Shown here in pieces: positions 50,554-58,900 of a DNA stretch of 64,000 nucleotides. The notes below the pieces were generated by a model, which saw only the letters and a list, made by a program, of their open reading frames with translations, was not told the origin of the DNA and ran no database searches. The position numbers were made by a program, and so were the translations under genes. How positions within the stretch are numbered: position 1 is the first letter of the stretch; each line of letters begins with the position of its first letter. This DNA comes from Halorhabdus sp. BNX81 (GTDB taxonomy: Archaea; Halobacteriota; Halobacteria; Halobacteriales; Haloarculaceae): the NCBI RefSeq assembly GCF_029229925.1, contig NZ_CP107254.1, forward strand, positions 2,764,982 to 2,828,981, written 5' to 3'.

Positions 50554-52163
50554 CGGGGCGCAAGCGTTCGAGACGGGAGGTCTGGCGAGGGGCGTGGACG
50601 CTCTCCCGGACGGAGTTGCGCACGACGATCCGGAACGTGCGTGGAAACGGCCGACAGCTCGTGGGATTCGCAGTTATCGGCCTGATGGTGTTCGGGTTTC
50701 CGCTGGTGCTGTGGGAACAGACGGCCGGGTTCGGTCGGAATGTCGCGACCGGATCGCCGCCGATCGGCACGCTCGCCGCGAGTTACCTCGGGGTCGCGTT
50801 CGCGGGCGGCTACGTGGGGTTCGTGGGCGGGTTCAACCAGTCGCGAGTCGGCGTCGTCGGCCCCCTGGTCAGGACGTCGATCTCGCCGACGGCGGTGTCG
50901 ATCGGGCGCTTTCTCACGCGAACGATCGAGGGCTTCGCCGGGTTCGTTCCGGCGGGGATCGTGGTGCTCGCCGGCGTCGGCGTCGGTGCCGGGAGCATGC
51001 TCGTCCCCATGCTCGTCGGCCTCGGTTCCCTGCCCCTGGTGGGAACGGGACTGATGGCTGGTCGACTCGTCGGTGACACCGCTCGCTACCTCAACGAGCG
51101 TGTACAGTTGTCGCTGTGGGTGCGTGCGGGGCTGTTCCTTGGCCTCACGATCGCCGTCTTCGTCGGAACCCAGGCGGTGTTGGCCCCAGTCTTCGAGGGA
51201 GGGGATGGGTTCGGACCCGGCTCGATCGGCGCGATACTGCCCGGCAATCCGGTCCAGGCCTACGCTGGTCTCGTGCTCGCTCCCCTGGGCGGGACAGTCA
51301 CGGCGGTCGGCGTCGTCATCGCCGGCGTGCTCGCCGTTGTCGTCCCGCTCGGGTTCGTCGTCACGATCCGGCTGGAGACGCTGTTGCTCGTCCGGAACGT
51401 TGGTGGCGATAGCTCGACCACGCGTGTGGCGGGGACCCACGGCGTCCCCTGGCTGTTCAACCGTACGCCCTCGGCACGGATCGCCTGGCGGTACCTGCTC
51501 CGAACGCGGCGCGACCCGCGGACGCTCGCCCATCTCACGCCCGTGTTGTTCGGCGCGCTGGGGATGAGCGGAACGGTACTCGAAGCCCCCCACACATTGC
51601 TGTCGATCGGTCCACCGGCGGCCGTCATCGCCGGGGCCATCCTCGCGGGTGGCGCGTACTGTCTCAATCCACTCGGCGACGACCGCGATCAGCTCCCGTT
51701 GCTGTTTTCGAGCACGTCGTCGGTCGTCCCGCTGCTCCGAGGGCGGATGCTTGCCGGGATCGTGCTGGGGCTGATCGTCGGGCTCGGCGTTGGGACCCCG
51801 CTCGCGCTGGCCGAACACGAGCCGGCGTTCATCGTCGGCCAGATACTGCTGGCCGTGGTGCTCGCCGTCGCTTCGACGGGGGTCGCACTCGGCCTGGGCG
51901 CGGCCGTCCCGAAGTTCGAGCGCCGCGAGTACATGAACGTCGAGCGAGCCCACCCCTCGCTCGTGGTCACGATGATCTTCTTCATGGGCGGCCTGCTCGT
52001 CGGCGCAATCGGGTTCGTCCTCCTGTGGGTCGCGATCACGGACCACCTTCTCGGCGGGGTCCTTGCCCTCCTGGGGTATACAGCGGTCCTGGGTCTTGTC
52101 GCTGCCGGCGGGTACTGGTATGCCATCCGGCGGTTTCGAACGCTGACACTCGACGAGCTGTGA
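50550..52163 (+). CDS. ABC transporter permease
   Basis: 537 residues with about twelve hydrophobic helices in two halves. A cytoplasmic N-terminus (GAWTLSRTELRTTIRNVRGN) precedes the first helix, and a central cytoplasmic loop has NRTPSARIAWRYLLRTRRDP. It is the membrane partner of the ATPase before it. The layout resembles ABC-2 type exporters of lipids, drugs or polymers. Confidence 0.85.
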   Translation: MTGRKRSRREVWRGAWTLSRTELRTTIRNVRGNGRQLVGFAVIGLMVFGFPLVLWEQTAGFGRNVATGSPPIGTLAASYLGVAFAGGYVGFVGGFNQSRVGVVGPLVRTSISPTAVSIGRFLTRTIEGFAGFVPAGIVVLAGVGVGAGSMLVPMLVGLGSLPLVGTGLMAGRLVGDTARYLNERVQLSLWVRAGLFLGLTIAVFVGTQAVLAPVFEGGDGFGPGSIGAILPGNPVQAYAGLVLAPLGGTVTAVGVVIAGVLAVVVPLGFVVTIRLETLLLVRNVGGDSSTTRVAGTHGVPWLFNRTPSARIAWRYLLRTRRDPRTLAHLTPVLFGALGMSGTVLEAPHTLLSIGPPAAVIAGAILAGGAYCLNPLGDDRDQLPLLFSSTSSVVPLLRGRMLAGIVLGLIVGLGVGTPLALAEHEPAFIVGQILLAVVLAVASTGVALGLGAAVPKFERREYMNVERAHPSLVVTMIFFMGGLLVGAIGFVLLWVAITDHLLGGVLALLGYTAVLGLVAAGGYWYAIRRFRTLTLDEL

Positions 52164-52229
52164 ACACGACTGACCACCCCACGCGAGTGGGTTCCAGCGA
52201 GACACCTCCAGTATTTCAACAACCGACGG

Positions 52230-52637
52230 TCAGTTCCACACGAACTCGTACAATTCTTCATCCTGATAAATGCCGACCTGCGTAATGCTGCCGATCACAA
52301 GCCAGACGAAATAGACGCCAGTCATGACCAGGGTGACGGCTGCGGGATCGATTCCGGGCACGGTGCCAGTAGCCATCGTTCCGACGGCAACTGCGGTAAG
52401 CCCTGACGGCACAGCCCGGATGTGCTGGTCACCGGCCAACTGCCTGCCAGCAGTGGCTGCAAACGCCAGCGCGAACACGCCGGCCCCGAGCGATCCGGTC
52501 TGGATCCCAGCCAGACTCGACGCCCGCAACACGGTCAGTCCGCCAAGGAGACAACCGACCAAAAAGAGGACGCGCGGCCCGATCCGGCGAGCAACGACGA
52601 GCGGTTGATCGGCGGGGACGTATTCTGCGACGTTCAT
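52230..52637 (-). CDS. four-helix membrane protein
   Basis: 135 residues (MNVAEYVPADQPLVVARRIG). Helices at about 22-40, 48-65, 75-95 and 103-122, then an acidic tail IYQDEELYEFVWN. Converges on the ABC permease. Unknown function. Confidence 0.6.
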   Translation of the reverse strand: MNVAEYVPADQPLVVARRIGPRVLFLVGCLLGGLTVLRASSLAGIQTGSLGAGVFALAFAATAGRQLAGDQHIRAVPSGLTAVAVGTMATGTVPGIDPAAVTLVMTGVYFVWLVIGSITQVGIYQDEELYEFVWN

Positions 52638-52863
52638 GCACGTCAGCGGTAGATCGCCTGGAATATAAGAATTTCCTATATGTCAACCGGAGTGACTAGG
52701 TGCCCCGCGAGTCAACAATCTCGGTGTCGGGGCTTGGTCGATTCGGGCTATATCTATCCAGTCGAGACTACCACTGAGGCGTGTCTTATCGAGCAGATCA
52801 TCGGGACGCTGCCGGCAGGATGCCTCCCGGAACATAAAATAGGACGCCCGAAGAAGTCAACGT

Positions 52864-53070
52864 ATGCGCGGTTTCGTCTGGTTCTGGCTGTTCGCCCTGT
52901 CTGTGCTCGCTTCGCTGAGCGCAATCGTCGTGTTGATCGTCGACTTCTTCTACCCGAACCCGCCGTGGGGCGGGATGCCGCCGATCGGGTACGTCGTCGC
53001 GATGGGCGTTGCCCTCATCGCCCTCGGCGTGATGCTCACCCTTTCGATGACGCGGCCCGACGGCCGCTGA
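52864..53070 (+). CDS. small two-helix membrane protein
   Basis: 68 residues (MRGFVWFWLFALSVLASLSA), two helices (about 3-28 and 42-62) joined by a Pro/Gly loop FFYPNPPWGGMPPIG. Converges on the SDR gene. A longer frame overlapping from 52680 is a shadow. Unknown function. Confidence 0.6.
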   Translation: MRGFVWFWLFALSVLASLSAIVVLIVDFFYPNPPWGGMPPIGYVVAMGVALIALGVMLTLSMTRPDGR

Positions 53071-53108
53071 AGCGGTGACGGCTGATCAACTCCGCATCCA
53101 CAACTGGG

Positions 53109-53894
53109 TCAACTCCGCATCGACCCGCCGTCGATCGGAACGGCTGCGCCCGTCACGAAACTCGCCCGGGGACTCGAGAGAAAGGCCACGACGTCGCCGA
53201 GTTCCCGCGGCTCGCCGATGCGGCCCATCGGAACGTCCGCCGCCCAGTCGTCGTAGCCCTCCTCGTAGGAATCGTACTCGCCACGCTCGACGGCATCGTC
53301 GATCAACTCCTCGATGCGAGCCGTCTCGTGGGCCCCCGGCAGGACGGCGTTGACGCGAACGTCCGGCGCGAACTCTCGGGCCTGGGTCTTCATCAGCCCG
53401 ATGACCGCCCGCCGGACGGCGTTCGAGAGCACGAGGTCGTCGATGACCTCTCGGACCGACCGGGACGTGATGTTGACGATCGAGCCCGCGTCGCTCTCGG
53501 CAAGATGGGGATAGGCGGCCCGCGTCGTCCGGACGGCGCTCATCACCAGCAGGTCGTAGGCGTCCTCCCACGCCTCGGTCGGGGTGTCGAGAAAGGACCC
53601 GCTCGGTGGCCCTCCAGCGCTCGTCACCAGGTGATCCAGCCCGCCAAAGGTCTCGACGGTCGCTTCGACAAGCGCCTCGACGTCGCCGGGATCGGTGATG
53701 TCGGCCTCGATCGCCCGGACATCGCCCGGTCCCGCCGCCGAGAGTTGCTCACGGGCGGATTCCAGCCGTGATTCGGTTCGGCCACAGACGACGACGTGCG
53801 CGCCCTCCGCGGCGAGTGCCTCGGCGCTCGCGAGACCGAGGCCGCTGGTGGCGGCCGTCGCCAGCGCGACGTTGCCCTCGAGTTGCAGATCCAT
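53109..53894 (-). CDS. SDR-family oxidoreductase lacking the catalytic tyrosine
   Basis: 261 residues from ATG 53894. Rossmann start is VALATAATSGLGLASAEALA (the Gly motif with Thr/Ala changes), then HVVVCGRTESRLE, the NAG-equivalent LVTSAGG and the catalytic-Ser region NITSRS. The YxxxK motif is replaced by DLVLSNAVRRAVIGL, so the Tyr and probably the Lys are missing. A subgroup of FabG-like SDRs shows the same change. The C-terminal end SFVTGAAVPIDGG is conserved. It may bind NAD(P) but its chemistry is uncertain. Confidence 0.82.
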   Translation of the reverse strand: MDLQLEGNVALATAATSGLGLASAEALAAEGAHVVVCGRTESRLESAREQLSAAGPGDVRAIEADITDPGDVEALVEATVETFGGLDHLVTSAGGPPSGSFLDTPTEAWEDAYDLLVMSAVRTTRAAYPHLAESDAGSIVNITSRSVREVIDDLVLSNAVRRAVIGLMKTQAREFAPDVRVNAVLPGAHETARIEELIDDAVERGEYDSYEEGYDDWAADVPMGRIGEPRELGDVVAFLSSPRASFVTGAAVPIDGGSMRS

Positions 53895-53994
53895 ATTCTG
53901 ACGTACGTCGCCGGGGAGAAAAGCGTCACGAGCGAAGGGCTGACGGATCGATTTCACTGAGACGAAGGGGATCGGCGGACTGTCACCGAAGCGC

Positions 53995-54468
53995 TCAACT
54001 GCCCCAGAAGTTGTCCCGGCTCCCGAGTTCGGGCCGGTCCGGCCCGTCGTCGCGCTCGTCATCCGCTTCGGAGTCGTCCTCGTCGCCGGCTTCTTCGACG
54101 TCGTCGCCGTCCTCACCCTCGGCTTCCTCGTCTTCGAGCGGGAGGCGTTCGACTTCCTCGGCCCGAGCGTGGTTCGAGTGGACCGTCGTCACGCGGACTT
54201 TGGCGCGGGCTTCGGGCAGGACGCCGTCGACCATGAGGATGAAGCCGTCCTCGGTGCGGCCGACGCCAGCCCCGCTCTCGTGGATGTCCTCGACGGTGAC
54301 GACGACTTCCTCGCCGGGCTTGACCGGCTGGGACTTCAGATCGGAGATCGGCTGGTTGTAGTGGTTGCACCACTCGGCCCCGCCGCGGTCGCCGTAGTGG
54401 GTACATCCCATACCCTCGATCCGCTCGGTGAATTCGGGGCAATCGTCGGCGAGTGGACAGTCCGCCAT
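53995..54468 (-). CDS. TRAM domain protein with N-terminal cysteines
   Basis: 157 residues from ATG 54468. Four cysteines near the N-terminus (ADCPLADDCPEF, GCTHYGD, WCNHYN) may bind zinc or an Fe-S cluster. The TRAM domain (about 52-115: VKPGEEVVVTVEDIHESGAG, GFILMVDGVLPEARAKVRVT) is RNA-binding in other proteins. A very acidic tail (about 115-150) ends GSRDNFWGS. Common in haloarchaea; possibly RNA metabolism. Confidence 0.8.
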   Translation of the reverse strand: MADCPLADDCPEFTERIEGMGCTHYGDRGGAEWCNHYNQPISDLKSQPVKPGEEVVVTVEDIHESGAGVGRTEDGFILMVDGVLPEARAKVRVTTVHSNHARAEEVERLPLEDEEAEGEDGDDVEEAGDEDDSEADDERDDGPDRPELGSRDNFWGS

Positions 54469-54557
54469 GCTGAATCGGCGTAGTTGGCGGGTACGCAAAA
54501 CGTTTGCGTCTGGCTCCAGCGATCGGCGTGCGGGTCGATCCCAGGTGACGGAGTGTC

Positions 54558-54848
54558 CTACTCCCCCGGCGTCGAGACGTCCTCGCCCGCGCCGTCGGCG
54601 TCGATCGTCAGCGTCCGGTCGGTCTCGATCGATTCGATCCCGTCGATCTCGCAGATCGCTCCGACGGCAGTTTGAGGGACGGAAACGGCCAGTGTCTCGA
54701 ACTCCAGGCTCTCCTCGATCGTCCCACCGACAGTTTCGATCCGGTCGCGGATCGCGGTGACGTCGTCAGCCGCACGGACCAGTAGCGTGACCGATTCGTC
54801 CTCGGCCGGGTGCTCACGGATCGACCGGACAGCCGGAGAGACGTACAT
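54558..54848 (-). CDS. small conserved protein, inhibitor-I9-like fold possible
   Basis: 96 residues (MYVSPAVRSIREHPAEDESV). VTLLVRAADDVTAIRDRIET, LEFETLAVSVPQTAVGAICE and IDGIESIETDRTLTID follow the beta-alpha-beta rhythm of subtilisin-propeptide-like domains. Standing alone, it could be a free inhibitor or chaperone, but no protease is adjacent. Low certainty on the fold. Confidence 0.55.
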   Translation of the reverse strand: MYVSPAVRSIREHPAEDESVTLLVRAADDVTAIRDRIETVGGTIEESLEFETLAVSVPQTAVGAICEIDGIESIETDRTLTIDADGAGEDVSTPGE

Positions 54849-54892
54849 ATGGGATCGATACGCCGGCGCTCACTTCGGTGCTTCGCTGACAA

Positions 54893-55312
54893 TCAGGTGA
54901 TCTCCTCGGCCGGCCCACATTCGACGAGGATTTCTGTCGAGTCCAATACGCTGCCATCAGCCGAGCGCACTTCGATATCGAATCTCGTCGGCTCTTCGTG
55001 TTGAAACGTGAGTTCACCCGCTTGGCTGTTCCAGGGTTGGCGGGCGAGAACCTCTCCGTCGACGACAATGACAGTGGAGACCCCGGACTGGTCCGTTTCG
55101 AGGTCGTAATACACGGACACTGTCGTCTCGTTAGCCCGAATCATTTCGATGCTCAACGTCTCACCGGTTTGCCCACGGTTCGACGCGCCACATAGTGTCC
55201 CCTCCTCGGACCCGCCGGTCCCCTCGACTGGAGATCTGAGATAAACGTATACACCTACTCCGCCAGCGACTGTCGCGCCGGCTGACGCCAAGAGTTGCCT
55301 TCTAGTAACCAT
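54893..55312 (-). CDS. Tat-type exported protein of unknown function
   Basis: 139 residues from ATG 55312 (MVTRRQLLASAGATVAGGVG). Twin arginines and a short hydrophobic core, no lipobox Cys in the expected place. Mature part is a beta domain: IEMIRANETTVSVYYDLETD, VSTVIVVDGEVLARQPW, FDIEVRSADGSVLDSTEIL, with two cysteines (LCGAS and LVECGP) likely bonded. GC is lower than neighbours, and the TATA-like AATTATCGAAATATAAATAC lies upstream on the minus strand. Confidence 0.6.
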   Translation of the reverse strand: MVTRRQLLASAGATVAGGVGVYVYLRSPVEGTGGSEEGTLCGASNRGQTGETLSIEMIRANETTVSVYYDLETDQSGVSTVIVVDGEVLARQPWNSQAGELTFQHEEPTRFDIEVRSADGSVLDSTEILVECGPAEEIT

Positions 55313-55462
55313 TGCTTTACAGTCGTTAGTACACTTCCTGGGTGGGATACATATCATTTTGTATTTATATTTCGATAATTTGATTCCACAGTAGTGGTGT
55401 CGCAGGTCGGCCGACAACCCGGCGCCCCAAAGTTAACTACGTCGGGGTCGTGACTCCATCGC

Positions 55463-55927
55463 ATGGACGTTCGTGAGGCGGTCGAAGCCGATGCCGATGC
55501 CCTGGCGGCACTTGCTGACTCGCCAGTGGACGTGATGCGAAATCTCGTGCACGACCGGACGGTCCGGGTCGCCATCGATCCCGACGCGATCGAAAGTGGG
55601 CCAGGGGGTGATGTCGAGCACGACGGCAATACCCAAGACGACGAATCGTCGTCGATCGTCGGGTTCGTGAGCTTCGACGCCCGCGACGAGACAGTCTACG
55701 TCACGCAACTCGCCGGCTCCGAGGGGGCGTGTGCACGACTGCTCGAGGAACCGATCCGGTTCGCCCGCGGGGAGGCGATGGCCGTCGAACTGCTCGTGCC
55801 TGACGGCGAAGCTGCCGTCCAAAACGCCGCCGAGGCGGCTGACTTCGCCACCGCAGGCTCCGGCCCGCGGTTCTCCGGGCAGCCGACGACACGCTACCGG
55901 CTGGAACCTGACCCCGACGCGACGTGA
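55463..55927 (+). CDS. GNAT-like acetyltransferase, divergent
   Basis: 154 residues (MDVREAVEADADALAALADS). The N-terminus is typical of GNAT enzymes, and IVGFVSFDARDETVYVTQLA fits strands 3-4, but the acetyl-CoA loop (R/QxxGxG/A) is not well kept; the segment SEGACARLLEEPIRFARGEA takes its place. It may be a degraded or non-catalytic family member. Converges on polD2. Confidence 0.55.
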   Translation: MDVREAVEADADALAALADSPVDVMRNLVHDRTVRVAIDPDAIESGPGGDVEHDGNTQDDESSSIVGFVSFDARDETVYVTQLAGSEGACARLLEEPIRFARGEAMAVELLVPDGEAAVQNAAEAADFATAGSGPRFSGQPTTRYRLEPDPDAT

Positions 55928-55956
55928 GCGACTGGCCTCAGTGACCCGCCAGCCAC

Positions 55957-58900
55957 TCACATGAAGTCCCCGATCCCCGTCTGCCTGCTCGTATCGTCCT
56001 CGAAGACGCGCTTGATCGACCGATCCAGGATCTCCAGGCGCTGTTTGGTGTACTCCCGGGCTCCGAACTCCTCGGCCACGCGCGTGGCCGTGTCGATGTA
56101 CTTGTTGACCGAGCCCTCGTGGACGGTCAGATTCACGTCGCCGCCACACTCCCGACAGGTGCCGGTGAGGGGCATCCGGCGGTACTTCTCGCCACATCCG
56201 AGACACCGGACATCCTGCCGCGAGAAGGCTCGCAGGTTGCCGATCAGGTCCGGCAGGAAGTGATACTCGATGATACGCTCGGCGACGTCGGTCTCGTCAA
56301 CGGCCCTGAGTTTGCGAGAGATCTCGAGCTGGGCGTCCATCTTGTCCTCCATCGATCCCAGGGTCTTGTACGCCGAGAGATCCGGTCCGAGCGCGATATT
56401 GCTGGTGTCGTGGGTGTGGGCGAAGCCGGTGTACTCGTCTTCCGTTCCCAGGGTGTCCTCGGCAATCTTGACGTCGACATCTTCCGGATGAGCCATCTCG
56501 CGGGTCGCTTCGTAGAGTTCCAGCGGATACTGCTCGACGATGTCGATATTGTGGGCCTCGTCGTCGATCTCGGCCGGGTCGATCCGCGAGGACATCACCA
56601 GGGGCGCGTCCATTCGGCCGCCTCGCTGATTTGGTAAGTACTTCCGACTGAAGTTGAGCAAGCCGTCCATCAACAGCATGACGCAGTCCTCGTCGCCGTC
56701 GCATTGGCCAGTATACAAATCATTTGCCACGAGCGTGTGCGTGTCCGAGACCGTCAGTGAATACAGGTGATCAACGTCACTCTCAACGACTTGGATATCA
56801 GATACTTCGTCAAGCCAAACGTCGCCACCGTCACCGCAAAGTCGCTGTGTCCGGAGTTCAGTTGATTCTAAGGCTACGGTTAGCGCTTCTGACTTTCGAG
56901 ACAAGTGGAATCCGATCCGCTCGGCGAACCGCGCCGCGTTCTCGGAAGTGACTTTCACGACCCACGTCTCGAATTCCTGCTCTGTTTCATAGAAATCAGC
57001 GACCTCTCCGGTTTGCGGGATCCGCGTTTCACGAAAGATTTTGGGGACAATTTCGAATCGCTTCAGTGCCGCGACCAGGTCATCTTTGAGTTGATCACTT
57101 ACCGTGTGCGCCCGAACTTCGATTCGATCACTGGACGCACTACCATCACCACTGAAATACGACGATAGGAACGCACGAAGAACGCTATCCGGAGCGGTCA
57201 AAATGGATTCGGGGATCTGCTTACCATCAGCGGAGCTTCCGAGACCCAGTACCTCATCAAACAGAACAGCGACGAGACGACTCGATACCGTCATTTTCCA
57301 CTCGTTCTCTTCGTATGCTTCAATTGATAGCGATTCATCGATAACCTGTCTGACCAACTCACGAGCAGACTCATCAGGGATACAAATCGTCGTCTGATAA
57401 CAATTTTCGGTAGAGCGTGTGAAGCCTTCGGCAGCGTAGTATCCTAAGAGCGTAGCAAACGATTCATCGAGTTGGAGGTGCCGTGAAATCGTGACCGAAT
57501 CTCGTTTGACAGCCAGCTGAACATCAGAAGGAACCCGGCTAGGCACATCATCAAACAGTGTCGTCAAAACTGAAACCGGAACGCTGTCTCGGTTAACCCA
57601 ATTGTAAACCGTTGAATCGCTTACTCCCAAGCACTCTGCGACTGGTTTGAGATACTGATCTGATTTTGTCGCTTCGTCGAAGAGTGATTTGATACGTTCG
57701 CTCCCTAAGCCACGGATCATTACCTCTTCGTTGGAGAGACGATCCAAAGCCATGAATTCCGAGAGCAGATCATACGTCCGGTGAGTACCCTCGATATCAA
57801 CCGATTTAGGCATGGGTAATCGGTCACCGGACGTTAGCTCACTCGCTGGGACTTCCTCCGGGCCGTCTTCCCATCGGCGCATCGAGTGGTCTTGTGAGAC
57901 AGTGATTGTCCGTCCACTCTTCGTTTCGATTTTGAGGAGATGATCCGGAGCAGGATGCTTCGAAACAGCTTCGATCGGTTTTCGGACCGGTGTTCCGTCG
58001 CTGTCTATGGACGGGACATGAGCGGTACCTGGTAACTCTTCGACCACCGTTCCAAAGTCGTCCATTCTGGGATCGTCAAGCCGACTCTCTACCAGTTGTT
58101 CGATGGATTGATATCGCGACTCATCGGACTCGTCTTCAAACCACACCTTGGTCTCCGGATGGAAACAATTCCGGCGCTTCGCGGCGTGAAAGTACGGATG
58201 GGCGTACCCGACAGCAGCCGAGGTGAAGCCGATGACGCGGCCGACGGTCGCCGCGCTGGTGTGGGGAGCCATCCCGAAGACGAGTTCGCCCACGAGGTCG
58301 TCGCGGTCGTCGAGTTCGTAGTAGGGATCGAGACCGTAGTACGACTCGAGGAGGTCGTCGATGAAGTCCGCCGTCTTGAGCATGTGCTCGGCCGCGCCGT
58401 TCGAGAGGACGACGTCCTGAACGTTCAACTCGACCAGTTGATCGTCGTGGACGAGCGGATCGCCGCGGATGTCTGCCTCGTAGCCCAGCTCGCGGAACTG
58501 CTCGACGGTGACGTCGAGTTCGGCCGGCCGGACCGACGTGACCGGAAGGTCGGTCATGTCATAGCGGACCGTCCCGTCCTTGAATGCACTAATGTCGTGT
58601 TTGGCCCGAAGCACGCCTTTCTCCATCGGCTCGGGGGTTTTCTCCTTCGAGGTCAGCCCTTTGACGCCCTTGAGCACGTCAAAGGCGACCTCGCGCTCGC
58701 CCACGTTGTCCATGGCCTGCTGGTAGACCTCGCCGACGTCGATCGTCGTCATTCTCGTCGGAGAGGCAAGCGTCTCACACCGCGGGCACTCGGCGCGGCC
58801 GGACTCGTCGGGGTCGACCTCGCGGTCGCAGTCCGGGCAGACGTAGACCGTCTCGGTGGTCCCACCGCAGTCGGGACACCGTGCCCGGTAGGTCTCCGTC

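Noticed and set aside
50424..52205. 593-residue minus-strand open frame opposite the ABC permease
   Set aside because: Composition (Arg, Asp, His, Gln-rich) is that of an antisense shadow; the permease with its helices explains the region.
53328..53771. Plus-strand open frame opposite the SDR gene
   Set aside because: Antisense shadow with no family features.
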